DNA of 64,000 bases from Limnomonas spitsbergensis. Taxonomy: Eukaryota; Chlorophyta; Chlorophyceae; Chlamydomonadales. The notes beneath the pieces are model-generated. The model did no database searches. It was not told the DNA's origin and saw only the letters and a list, made by a program, of their open reading frames with translations. How positions within the stretch are numbered: the stretch's first letter is position 1; every line of letters starts with the position of its first letter. Location: assembly GCA_037349105.1 (NCBI GenBank), contig JAYJMM010000020.1:614001-678000 (forward strand), given 5' to 3'. Both the position numbers and the translations under genes were made by a program. This document shows positions 1 through 11,160 of the stretch, piece by piece.

Positions 1-1060
1 TTGCCTCCGTCACCACTCACATGTCTACTCCATCAAAACACTCATATTGTTTGCTTTGCCCCGGTTGCAGGTGACAGGACTGCTCATAACTGGCGGTGTG
101 TGCCTGGCCTCTGAGCCGCCTTAGAGTGGAGCGTTTGCAAACATATCTCCTCCTCTCACTCCACCCCTCCTCCACACCAAACACCCCTGTTGTCCCTCAA
201 CCCCCATCCTTTCACGCCCTGCCTCCGCCACCACTCACCTCTCTTCTTCATCGCATAGGTCGCAGGTGACGTTCATGAACTGGCGGTTTGTGGCTGGTGT
301 CTGAGTCACCCCAAGAGTGCTGTGGCGGTGAATATCTCACCTCCTCTAACTCCCTGCCTCGGCCGCCACTCACCTCTCTTCCCCATCAAATTACATATTT
401 TGCATTGCCCCGGTGGCAGGTAACCTGATTGATCATGAGCTGGCAGTAATTGGTGTGTCCCTGAGTCGCCTTAGACTCTCAGATTGCAGCTGCTGTGATC
501 ATCCCCTCCTCCTCTCACTCCCTGCATAACCCCTCTCACACCTATGTTGCATTGCCCCAGTGGCAGGTGACTTGACTGTCCATGAGCTGGCGACTGGGTG
601 GTCTCTGAGCTGGCTATGAGTGGAGTTTTTGTGAAGATCCCTGATCCCTCCTCCTCTCACTCCACCCCCCCTTAACAACTAACAATATTGCATAAAGGTA
701 AATTGAGTGCTTATGCGCTGGCAGTGGCTGGGTGGTATCTGAGCCGCCTCTGAGTGGAGATTTTGCAAACTCTCCTCCTCCTCTCACTCCACCCCCCCCC
801 CTCCATTACCACACATCCTTCTTCTCCACCGCCCCGATGGCAGGTGACTTGACTGCTAACGAGCTGGCGCTGTCTGGCTGGTCTCTGAGCCGCCTCAGAG
901 TGCGGCGGTTGTGAACACCCGCCCCCCTCCTCTCACACCCTTCATAACCCCTCTCATACCTTTGTTGCATCGCCCTGGTGGCAGGTAACTTCAGTGCTAG
1001 CGCACTGGCGGTGACTGGGTGGTCCCTGAGCCGCCTCATTTTACTCTATTTCATTTTTTA
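1..1060 (+). repeat. Decayed acceptor-side copies of the 1192 exon
   Basis: About seven copies, near 69, 250, 417, 565, 693, 840 and 981, resemble the start of the exon at 1192: an AG acceptor, then a GGTGAC-like start, then a stretch encoding HELAVTGWSLSRLR-like residues. They are spaced roughly 100-180 bp apart. Most carry indels or stops soon after the homology, so they look like duplicated exon-start debris rather than used exons. The copy at 840 still reads LTANELALSGWSLSRLR. Confidence 0.7.
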
Positions 1061-1191
1061 CTGAAGTTGAAATTACAATCTACTATCAGGTGCAGCAGCT
1101 GTGATACGCCCCTTCACCCCCCACTCCCTTCCTCTACCACCATACACCTGTCTTCTCCATCACCAAACACCATAATTGTTATTGGCTGTAG

Positions 1192-4100
1192 GTGACATGA
1201 CTGCTCATGAGCTGGCGGTGACTGGCTGGTCCCTGAGCCGCCTCCGAGTGGAGCGCTTGCCTGAGCGTGTGGAGAAGGCTTTCAGACGCTCGAGCGTGGC
1301 CAAGATCAAGGAGTTCACCAACCAGGGGCTGGGCAACATGTTGTGGTCGGTGGCCAGGTGGGGGACGGGGGGAGGAAGGAGCAGGGGGGGTGAGGCGAGG
1401 GAGAGAAAAGGTTTTCAGACGCTGGAGTGCGACCAGGATCAAGGAGTTCACCAACCAGGGGCTGGGCAACATGCTGAGGTCGGTGGCCAGGTGGGGGACG
1501 GGGGGAGGAAGGAGCAGGGGGGGTGAGGCGAGGGAGAGAAAAGGTTTTCAGACGCTGGAGTGCGACCAGGATCTAGGAGTTCACCAACCAGGGGCTGGGC
1601 AACATGCTGAGGTCGGTGGCCAGGTGGGGGACCGGGGGGAGGAAGGAGCAGGGGGGGTGAGGCGAGGGAGAAAAAGGTTTTCAGACGCTGGAGTGCGACC
1701 AGGATCTAGGAGTTCACCAACCAGGGGCTGGGCAACATGCTGAGGTCGGTGGCCAGGTGGGGGACGGGGGGAGGAAGGAGCAGGGGGGGAGGGGCAGGGT
1801 AAGGGGTCAAGTAGAGGGGAGGAAGACGGGGGTGGGAAGACAGAAAGTTGAGGGAGAAGGGTGGGAAAGGGGAGGGGGAAGGGGGGGGGGGGGGGGGGTT
1901 ACATTGCATGGAGAATATATCTCATGAGTTACTCCTGGGTGTAACGCTCGCCTGCATAACTCCCATGTGTAACATCCTCATGTGTAACCTCCTGCCCACC
2001 CCCCCCCCCTCACTGCTTACCATCTCCCCGTGTGTAACCTTCCCGTGCTTACCCCTCCCCACGCAACCTCCATTCCTCCCAGCCCTGTGAAAGGTCCACA
2101 TGCATACCCCCCGGTGTATCCCCCCTGTCTAACCCCCCTGCATAACCCCCCTTGCGCAACCTCCACGTGTGTACCCCCCCTGCGTAGCCTCCTTATGTGT
2201 AACCTCCTCATGTGTTACCTCCTCATGTGTAGCCCCCTGTGAATCTTCCCTGCATGACCTCCATGTGCAACCCCTTGTGGAACCCCCCCTGTGTAACCCC
2301 CCCTGTGTAACCTCCACTTTCGAACCCCCTCCTTCCTGCAGGATCATGCGCCGTGGTACAGCCTCATGTTTACCCCCCCCCCCCTGTGTAACCCCCCCCT
2401 GTGTAACCTCCACTTTCGAACCCCCTCCTTCCTGCAGGATCATGCGCCGTGGTACATCCTCATGTTTACCCCCCCCCCCCCCTGTGTAACCCCCCCTGTG
2501 TAACCTCCACTTTCGAACCCCCTCCTTCCTGCAGGATCATGCGCCGTGGTACAGCCTCATGTTTACCCCCCCCCCCCTGTGTAAACGCCCCGTGTAACCT
2601 TCCTGCGTAACCTCCACTTGTGTAACCCCTCCTTCCTGAAGGACCATGCGCTGTGGTACGCGGCAACACTGGATTCAGATTTGGAACTGCCTTGTAACCT
2701 TCCTGCGTAACCTCCACTTGTGTAACCCCTCCCTCCTGCAGGATCATGCGCTGTGGTACGCGGCAACACTGGATTCAGATTTGTAACTGCCCTGTGTAAC
2801 CTTCCTGCGTAACCTCCACTTGTGTAACCCCTCCTTCCTGCAGGATCATGCGCCGTGGTACGCGGCAACACTGGATTCAGATTTGTAACTGCCCTGTGTA
2901 ACCTCCCTGCGTAACCTCCCCTTGTGTAACCCCCTCCTTCCTGCAGGATCATGCGCCGTGGTACCTCCCCATGTTTACCCCCCCCCCACGCCCCGTGTAA
3001 CCTCCCTGCGTAACCTCCACTTGTGTAACCCCTCCCTCCTGAAGGGCCATGCGACGTGGTATGAGGAAACACTGGATTCAGATTTGTAACCGCCCTGTGT
3101 AACCTTCCTGCGTAACCTCCACTTGTGTAACCCCCTCTCCTTCCTGAAGGACCATGCGCCGTGGTACGAGGTTACACTGGATTCGGATTTGTGCGGTGGA
3201 GGTGTACAGACGGATCCATCTAATGAGCGCGGTGGATCTGACACAGGTGTGGACTAGTGTGGACTGGGGAGGACAAGGTACAGACATGAAGAGTGAAATT
3301 GTGTCGGCAAGGTGTACAGACGGATCCATCTAATGAGCGCGGTGGATCTGACACAGGTGTGGACTAGTGTGGACTGGGGAGGACAAAGTACAGACATGAT
3401 GAGTGAAATTGTGTCGGCGAGGTGTACAGACAGATCCATCTAATGAGCGCGGTGGATCTGACGCAGGTTTGGACCAGTGTGGATTGGGGACGACGGGGGC
3501 GGGATTAGGTGTGGACTGGAGTTGGACAAAGTTTAGACATGAAGTGTGAAAGTGTGTCGCGGTGGTGTAAAGCCAGGTCTAACTCACGAATACGGTGGTA
3601 TGAACATGGGTGTGAACATGGGTATGGACATGGGTGTGAACTGGTGTACAATGGGACTGGGTCGGGTTTGAGCAGTACATGAGAACGTCTACATTTCCCC
3701 TTCCCTAGTCCCTACCTGTTTAACCCCCCTCCCCCCTGCCTTCCCCCTATTAGTCAATGTGGGTGCAGGCCAAGCTCGACCACAACCCCCCTTCCCTACC
3801 CACTTAACCACCTCCCCCCCCCTCCCCCTCCCCCTCCCCCTCCCCCCCTCCCCATCCCCCTCCCCCTCCCCCCCTCCACCTCCACCCCCCCCCCCCTCCT
3901 CCTCCCCCCCTCCCCTGCCAGCTTGTAGGCGATATGGGCGCTGGCTAAGATGGACCACACACCCCCTCCCCGATTCAATCATGTCCCCCATCCCCCCTGC
4001 CAGCTTTCAGGCGATCTGGGCGCTGGCTAAGCTCAACTTCATCCCGCTGTGTGCTGTTGCGGCTGCCCCCCTAACCCCCCCCCCTAACCCCTCCCTACCC

Positions 4101-7100
4101 GTTTCAACCTGTCCTTAGCATCCCTCCACCATACTGCCTCCCCCTGATTAGGCCATATGGGCGCCGTCTAAGATGGGCTATATCCCCCTCCCCCTCTCCC
4201 CCCTGACCCTGGATGCCCGCCTCAGTCCCCTACCACCCCCCTCCCCTCTCCTCCCTATCTGCTTCACCCCCCCCCCCCTCCTCCCCTACTATTTGCAAGG
4301 CCATTCGGGCGCTGGCGAAGATGGGTTATATCCCGCCTCGTGCCGCTGTGGCTACCCACCTCACCCATCACCCCCAACCCTCCTTACCCCTCACCCCTCA
4401 CCCCTCTACTTTCCCCCTCTCTCTCCCTACCCGTTTCAATATTTTCCGCAACATCGCTACCCCCGTTTCCTGCCCCCTGTCAGGCCATATGGGCGCTGGC
4501 GAAGATGGGCTACCTCCCGCATCGTCCTGCTGCGGCTAACTGCCCCAAATCCCCTTCCCCCTCTCCCCCCTCCCTATCCTTTTCAATCCTCTCCTTTATC
4601 TCCCCCCCCACCCCCTGCCTGCCCGCTACCAGGCCATATGGGCGCTGGCGAAGATGGGCTACATCCCGCCTCGTGCCGCTGCCACTGCGTTGGAGGCGCG
4701 TGTGTTGGTCTTGCTGCCATCAATGCAACCGCAAGCGCTAACTGGCACGCTGCACTCGATGGCATGGATGGGGATTGTCCCTAGCAAGCAATTCCTGCTG
4801 GTCAGTATGGGAGCAGCTGGAGGGTGGGGACGGGGGGGGTGGGGGTAATGTGTTTGAGGCGAGGGGAGCAGAGGGGGAGGGAAAGAGGAGACTGCGTTGG
4901 AGGCAAGTGTTTCGGTCCTATTGCCCTCAATGCCCTGACGGACATGTTGCACTCCATGGCCTGTATGGGCAAGGTCCCTATCAAGCAGTTCCTGTTGGTG
5001 AGTATGGAAACAGAGGGAGGGGGGGGGGGGGGCGGATAATGTGTCTGAGGCGAGGGGAGCAGGGGGGGGGAGGGGGTGCTGAGTTAGAGGCACGTGTGCC
5101 CTCAATGCAGCCCCAGTACCCGGCCAGCATGTTGCACTACATGGCCTGTATGGGCATGGTCCCTATCAAGCAGTTCCTGCTGGTGAGTAGGCAGGGGGGT
5201 AGGGGGAGAGAAGGGGGAGGAGGAAGGGGAGGAGGAGGGGGAGGAGGAGGGGGAGGAGGAGGGGAGGAGAGGGGGGGGGAGGGGGGGGGAGGGGGAGGAG
5301 GAGGGGGAGGAGGGGGAGGAGGGGAGGAGGATCATGATAACGCTAGTTATGTGGGACCCATTTAATACAACTCCTCCCATCACAAATTGGGCTTATAAAT
5401 CCTAGGGTGCACCAGTAACCCCTCATGTAACTCCTAGGGTGCACCAGTAACCCCTCATGTTACACCTAGGGTGCACCAGTAACTCCTCACGTTACACCTA
5501 GGGTGCACCAGTAACTCCTCATGTAACTCCTAGGGTGCACCAGTAACTCCTCATGTAACCCCTAAGGTGCACCAGTAACTCCTCATGTAACTCCTAGGGT
5601 GCACCAGTAACCCCAAGCAGTAAGAGGTTTTTGCATGGTCCTCGTACGCCAGGAAGGCTTTACCTCGAACCCCCCCCTATGGGGTAAAGCCTTTCCCAAG
5701 AAGAGGGGGGTACCCCAAGAACAGGGGGGGGGGGCAAGCAAGGGGGGTACCCCTCATGTAACTCCTAGGGTGCACCAGTAACTCCTCATGTTACTCCTAG
5801 GGTGCACCAGTAACTCCTCGTGTAACTCCGAGGGTGCACCAGTAACTCCTCATGTAACTCCTAGGGTGCACCAGTAACTCCTCGTGTAACTCCTAGGGTG
5901 CACCAGCAACTCCTCATCTAACTTCTAGGGTGCACCAGTAACTCCTCATGTAACTCCTAGGGTGCACCAGTAACTCCTCGTGTAACTCCTAGGGTGCACC
6001 AGTAACCCCTCATGTAACTCCTAGGGTGCACCAGTTACTCCTCGTGTAACTCCTAGGGTGCATCAGTAACTCCTCGTGTAACTCCTAGGGTGCACCAGTA
6101 ACTCCTCGTGTAACTCCTACGGTGCACCAGTAACTCCTCATGTAACTTCTAGGGTGCACCAGTAACTCCTCATGTAACTCCTAGGGTGCACCAGTAACTC
6201 CTCGTGTAACTCCTAGGGTGCACCAGTAACCCCTCATGTAACTCCTAGGGTGCACCAGTTACTCCTCGTGTAACTCCTAGGGTGCATCAGTAACTCCTCA
6301 TGTAACTCCTAGGGTGCACCAGTAACCCCAAGCAGTAAGAGGTTTTTGCATGGTCCTCGTACGCCAGGAAGGCTTTACCTCAAACCCCCCCCTATGGGGT
6401 AAAGCCTTTCCCAAGAAGAGGGGGGTACCCCAAGAACAGGGGGGGGGGCAAGCAAGGGGGGTACCCCTCATGTAACTCCTAGGGTGCACCAGTAACTCCT
6501 CATGTTACTCCTAGGGTGCACCAGTAACTCCTCATGTAACTCCTAGGGTGCACCAGTAACTCCTCGTGTAACCCCTAGGGTGCAACAGTAACTCCTCATG
6601 TAACTTCTAGGGTGCACCAGTAACTCCTCATGTAACTCCTAGGGTGCACCAGTAACTCCTCGTGTAACTCCGAGGGTGCACCAGTAACTCCTCATGTAAC
6701 TCCTAGGGTGCACCAGTAACTGCTCGTGTAACTCCTAGGGTGCACCAGCAACTCCTCATCTAACTTCTAGGGTGCACCAGTAACTCCTCATGTAACTCCT
6801 AGGGTGCACCAGTAACCCCAAGCAGTAAGAGGTTTTTGCATGGTCCTCGTACGCCAGGAAGGCTTTACCTCGAACCCCCCCCTATGGGGTAAAGCCTTTC
6901 CCAAGAAGAGGGGGGTACCCCAAGAACAGTGGGGGGGGCAAGCAAGGGGGGTACCCCTCATGTAACTCCTAGGGTGCACCAGTAACTCCTCATGTTACTC
7001 CTAGGGTGCACCAGTAACTCCTCGTGTAACTCCTAGGGTGCACCAGTAACTCCTCATGTAACTCCTAGGGTGCACCAGTAACTCCTCGTGTAACTCCTAG

Positions 7101-9497
7101 GGTGCACCAGCAACTCCTCATCTAACTTCTAGGGTGCACCAGTAACTCCTCATGTAACTCCTAGGGTGCACCAGTAACTCCTCGTGTAACTCCGAGGGTG
7201 CACCAGTAACTCCTCATGTAACTCCTACGGTGCACCAGTAACTCCTCATGTAACTCCTAGGGTGCACCAGTAACTCCTCGTGTAACTCCTAGGGTGCACC
7301 AGTAACTCCTCGTGTAACTCCTACGGTGCACCAGTAACTCCTCATGTAACTTCTAGGGTGCACCAGTAACTCCTCATGTAACTCCTAGGGTGCACCAGTA
7401 ACTCCTCGTGTAACTCCTAGGGTGCACCAGTAGCCCCTCATGTAACTCCTAGGGTGCACCAGTTACTCCTCGTGTAACTCCTAGGGTGCATCAGTAACTC
7501 CTCATGTAACTCCTAGGGTGCACCAGTAACCCCAAGCAGTAAGAGGTTTTTGCATGGTCCTCGTACGCCAGGAAGGCTTTACCTCAAACCCCCCCCTATG
7601 GGGTAAAGCCTTTCCCAAGAAGAGGGGGGTACCCCAAGAACAGGGGGGGGGGGCAAGCAAGGGGGGTACCCCTCATGTAACTCCTAGGGTGCACCAGTAA
7701 CTCCTCATGTTACTCCTAGGGTGCACCAGTAACTCCTCATGTAACTCCTAGGGTGCACCAGTAACTCCTCGTGTAACCCCTAGGGTGCAACAGTTACTCC
7801 TCATGTAACTTCTAGGGTGCACCAGTAACTCCTCATGTAACTCCTAGGGTGCACCAGTAACTCCTCGTGTAACTCCGAGGGTGCACCAGTAACTCCTCAT
7901 GTAACTCCTAGGGTGCACCAGTAACTGCTCGTGTAACTCCTAGGGTGCACCAGCAACTCCTCATCTAACTTCTAGGGTGCACCAGTAACTCCTCATGTAA
8001 CTTCTAGGGTGCACCAGTAACTCCTCATGTAACTCCTAGGGTGCACCAGTAACTCCTCGTGTAACTCCTAGGGTGCACCAGTAACTCCTCATGTAACTCC
8101 TAGGGTGCACCAGTAACTCCTCGTGTAACTCCTAGGGTGCACCAGTAACTCCTCGTGTAACTCCTAGGGTGCACCAGTAACTCCTTATGGAACTCCTAGA
8201 GTGCACCAGTAACTCCTCGTGTAACTCCTAAGGTGCACCAGTAACTCCTCGTGTAACTCCTAAGGGGCACCAGTAACTCCTAATGTCACTATTAGGGTGC
8301 ACCAGTAACTCCTCATGTAACTCCTAGGGTGTACCAGTAACTTCTCATGTAACTCCTAGGGTGCACCAGTAACTCTTCATGTAACTCCTAGGGTGCACTA
8401 GTAACTCCTCATGTAACTCCTAGGGTGCACCAGTAACTCCCTTGAACAACCTCCCCTCGTTTAAAAAACAGGCGTTCCTGGAAGAAGTGGCGCTCAAGGG
8501 TGCATTGCTGACTCAGCGATCTCACCGCGGCATTGGATCCGTCATCTCGCACTTCAGATCCGAGATCTCCAGATCCGAGGGAAGAGCCCGTGGCCTAGCG
8601 GCCGCTGCCGCCACTGAGGCCGGGAGGAGAGCTTTGAGGCCCGCAGACAAGCGTGAGCTGCGGCGGCTCCGTGCAGCCGAGCAGGGCGTGGCTCGCCGAT
8701 CGGCGGTCGCTGCCAAGCGGGCAACGGCAGCGGCAGCGGCCGATGCCAAGCGGGCAGCGGCAGCGGCAGCAGCTCAATCAGGCGCAGTGGCATCCACGGC
8801 GAAGCCAGCCCCTCTGGCTGCTGCGGGCGGGTCAATTAAAGTCAGGGCCCCGGGGCGTATGCCGTTCATGCTGCCAGGCGCTCCTCGCAGCCGGCTAAAA
8901 AACGCGGCCACGACTGACAGGGGAGGCGCTGAGGCAAGGGTTGCGGGTGATGCAGGCACCGGAGCCTTTGCTGCCAGCTCAGGTACCCTGAGGCAGCAGT
9001 GTCAGACCACGGCCGTGGCGGATCTGATATCGATAGATCCGAGTGTGGATCTAGATCCGAGCACGGGAGAAGATCCTGCTGCGGGAGGAGGCGAGGTGAA
9101 GAAGAAGTTGAATTACAGGGAGAAGCGTCTTAAGCACCAAGATAGGCGTGAGGCGGTGGATCCTGGATGTGCATCCAGATCTGATTACATCAGATCTAGA
9201 TCTATGAACAGATCTCGCGGTGTCACACTGGACAGGCCTGGAGCACCCTCCCTGGTCAGCTTTGAGGGTGGGGGATCCGGATCCGTAACCGACAGCGGGG
9301 CAGATCCGAGATCTGGATCCGGCGGATGCATCGAGCCGCTGTTCGATCCAACCTCCGTGGCATTTGATCGTGCATGGGATTATTTTCTCGTGGTGCAAGG
9401 GAGGCAGGAGGCGCTGAACCTGCCACTGCAGCAACAGAAACAGCAGGAGCAGCAACAACAGCAGCAACAGCAGCGACAACAAAAGCAACAACAATAA
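1192..9497 (+). CDS. OPR-like organelle RNA-binding protein, 3' part (5' end outside window)
   Basis: Visible exons are 1192-1357, 3150-3246, 4633-4800 and 8472-9497 (TAA). Each intron is GT-AG and the phases join (2/1, 0/0, 0/0), giving about 484 residues. Helical-repeat signatures are spread over the first three exons: GLGNMLWSVAR, DLTQAIWALAKMGYIPP, and a third unit with LHSMAWMGIVPSKQFLL. They resemble octotricopeptide (OPR)/RAP-family repeats, which bind organelle RNA and control its processing, stability or translation in algae. The last exon is a long Ala/Arg-rich, then Gln-rich tail ending in a run of Q; I see no RAP domain in it. The start lies upstream of base 1. Each exon is bordered by decayed copies of its own ends. 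The repeat family is fairly sure; the RNA target is unknown. The 3150-3246 exon rests mainly on phase and an open frame and is the least certain. Confidence 0.65.
1358..1790 (+). repeat. Donor-side copies of the 1192-1357 exon, about 132-bp unit
   Basis: Three near-identical units follow the exon. Each holds a copy of the exon end (KEFTNQGLGNML-like coding) and its donor, AG followed by GTGGGGGA, near 1487, 1618 and 1750. The reading frame differs from the true exon because of indels. Confidence 0.8.
1900..3149 (+). repeat. Acceptor-side tandem copies before the 3150 exon
   Basis: A TGTGTAACC-rich tract merges into about eight units of roughly 100 bp. Each contains CCTTCCTGCAG or CTGAAG followed by GA(T/C)CATGCGCCGTGGTAC, at about 2334, 2434, 2529, 2634, 2737, 2838, 2942 and 3043. 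They duplicate the intron end and the first bases of the exon at 3150. Confidence 0.75.
3247..3480 (+). repeat. Donor-side copies of the 3150-3246 exon, about 111-bp unit
   Basis: Two more copies of the exon end (GTGTACAGACGGATCC through GGATCTGACACAG) and the following GTGTGGAC-like donor occur to about 3470. The first is almost identical to the exon itself. Confidence 0.75.
3790..4632 (+). repeat. Pyrimidine-rich tract and acceptor-side copies of the 4633 exon
   Basis: C/T-rich DNA (3800-3920) is followed by five partial copies of the exon start, near 3926, 4003, 4152, 4303 and 4483. Each has an intron-like pyrimidine stretch, an AG or near-AG, and sequence encoding IWALAKMGYIP-like residues. 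Similarity to the true exon rises towards 4633. Confidence 0.75.
4880..5335 (+). repeat. Two donor-side copies of the 4633-4800 exon, then GGGGGAGGA tract
   Basis: Near 4890-4997 and 5083-5183 the second half of the exon is repeated, ending in a KQFLL-type sequence followed directly by GTGAGT. The first copy has lost bases in the middle. From 5190 to 5335 there is simple G-rich (GGGGGAGGA)n sequence. Confidence 0.75.
5395..8440. repeat. 32-bp minisatellite with 1.2-kb higher-order period
   Basis: The unit is about 32 bp: TAACTCCTCATG followed by TAACTCCTAGGGTGCACCAG. It fills almost the whole intron before the last exon of the OPR-like gene. Four copies of an unrelated insert of about 150 bp start near 5613, 6326, 6816 and 7532. 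Inserts 1 and 3, and 2 and 4, lie 1203-1206 bp apart, so a block of about 1.2 kb was itself duplicated. The insert contains the inverted repeat GGCTTTACC / GGTAAAGCC and GGGGTACCCC. Confidence 0.9.
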
Positions 9498-11160
9498 GCT
9501 GTACCGCATGGGCCCAAGGGAGACCCTGCGGACAATAACCGGGATGATGATCGTGCGTCGTTGTCATTATCTGATGGTGTCGACTGAAGCCTCTAGATCT
9601 AATGTTCGGATCTTAGCCTGGATCTATGGGGACTGGATCCAGGCTTGGATTAGGGGCGAGGAGGGATGGCGCCCGAGTTGTGCCAGGCAGGGAGGGAGCT
9701 ACGCTGCATCGGCAGCCCTTGCTCCCTGAACAGGGATCCATACATCCCCCAGATCTACTGGATCTACTGGCTCTATTGGATCCAGTGGATCAGGCCTAGC
9801 ATTTGGACATCGATGCGCCTAAGCCACAGGTTGCTTGGGTCTGGGACATTACTGACGTAAGAGCGTCACCCTGGGCGAGGCCTGGCCCTACTAGCCGCAG
9901 GGCAGATGTTTTTTGTGAAGGATTTTGCTTATCCCTCCTAGTGCACTTTGTTTGAAATGACCTGGCGGTGCGCACAGCTGATCGAAGCCTGCATGGGCCT
10001 TGGGTAGTGCCTTGCGATTTAAAGCCTGGGCAGGGGTGTCTTGGCGGCTATGTAACAATCTCAATAAGTTACATTTACTCATACCACTTGACTGATACTA
10101 TGTCTGACTTCTATTGGCCGTGTTTTTGTGTGTCAGTCCTGTACTGCGGCACATGTTATAACTTAAAAGGTGTAACGTCATTAACTCCAAAGATGTAACA
10201 CCTCTGGGCCCCGTGCTCAAAAGTCTCTGCTGCAGGGACGCCCGGTTTGGTTGGCATCAAATGGAAGAAAAGGTGGGGAACTGGCTGCGGACACCACTCA
10301 GCACACAACCACATACCAGTAGCATGGGAATGAATCCCAGTAAGCAGAAGATAAGCCCCAGTCACAAAACAGGACGCAGGTAAAATTTGAAATTTGTCAC
10401 ACAGTCTCTGCCCTACAGCCGCCACTAGTACCACAGTTGTAACAATTCGAGGGCGCAGCCTAGAAGCAAGTGCAGAGGGGATCAACCCCTAAGCATAAGT
10501 CAATCGAACTCCTCTGCACCTACTTTCTGCACATGTCTTCTTGCTGGGGCGTATCTTCTGCACTATGGGGGGCATTCCCACGCCACTGTTGTGGTTGTGT
10601 GCTAGTTGCTTGACCAGGGGGGGCACTGGGTTTCGCTTTCAGTCCTAGAGTATCATTAGCTTGTACCGGTGTACGGACACATATCCCATGCATGAAATGT
10701 GATGCTCTGATGGAAAGTAAAAACTTCGCAGCACGCAGTGCACTACGCCTGGCTGTCTGTGGGGTCACGGTAGGTCATGAACACGTTGGCAGCGTCTGCC
10801 ATTGCACCGCCATCAACGAGATCAGCGTCCTCCCTCCATAACTGCAGCCATCCGCGCAACGTGCCGTGCGCAACGTCTGGCTGACCGTGGGGTCCCAGTA
10901 GGACATGAACACGGCAGTTAAAGGGGCCTACCATTGCACTGTACCTCCATTAGCGACAGCAGCGACCTCTTTCTATAACGTTAGCCATCCCTGCATCCTT
11001 AGCATGATTCCTCAGGACCGCACTATCATCGCGCAGTGCGCTACGCCTGGCTGACCCTTCGCAAAGAGCTATTAAATGCACTCCATTATTAGTGGCGTCT
11101 TGGCGGAGTAATTCTGCAGGTTCACTGCTTCCCCGTAACAAGTCATCATCACGCAGTGCG
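9498..11160. other. Convergent intergenic region with copies of the reductase C-terminal exon
   Basis: This lies between the OPR-like gene (ends 9497) and the reductase gene (ends 11161 on the minus strand). 9500-9810 is rich in GATC motifs continuing from the last exon. TGTAA at 10051, 10171 and 10194 are possible poly(A) signals for the plus-strand gene. On the minus strand, 10740-10800, about 10870-10920 and about 11035-11060 are partial copies of the last reductase exon. The first still reads VFMTYRDPT, then SQA and a stop. I see no independent gene. Confidence 0.6.

Noticed and set aside
3690..4120. Proline-rich open frames in C-rich DNA
   Set aside because: Caused by the poly-C/T tract before the 4633 exon; composition only.
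4885..5190. Use of the two downstream copies as extra OPR repeats in the protein
   Set aside because: They have donors but no clear acceptors, and the first has an internal frameshift. The 4800 to 8472 junction already joins in phase.
5395..8440. CRISPR-like array
   Set aside because: The units are contiguous with no unique spacers, the DNA is eukaryotic intron, and there are no cas genes.
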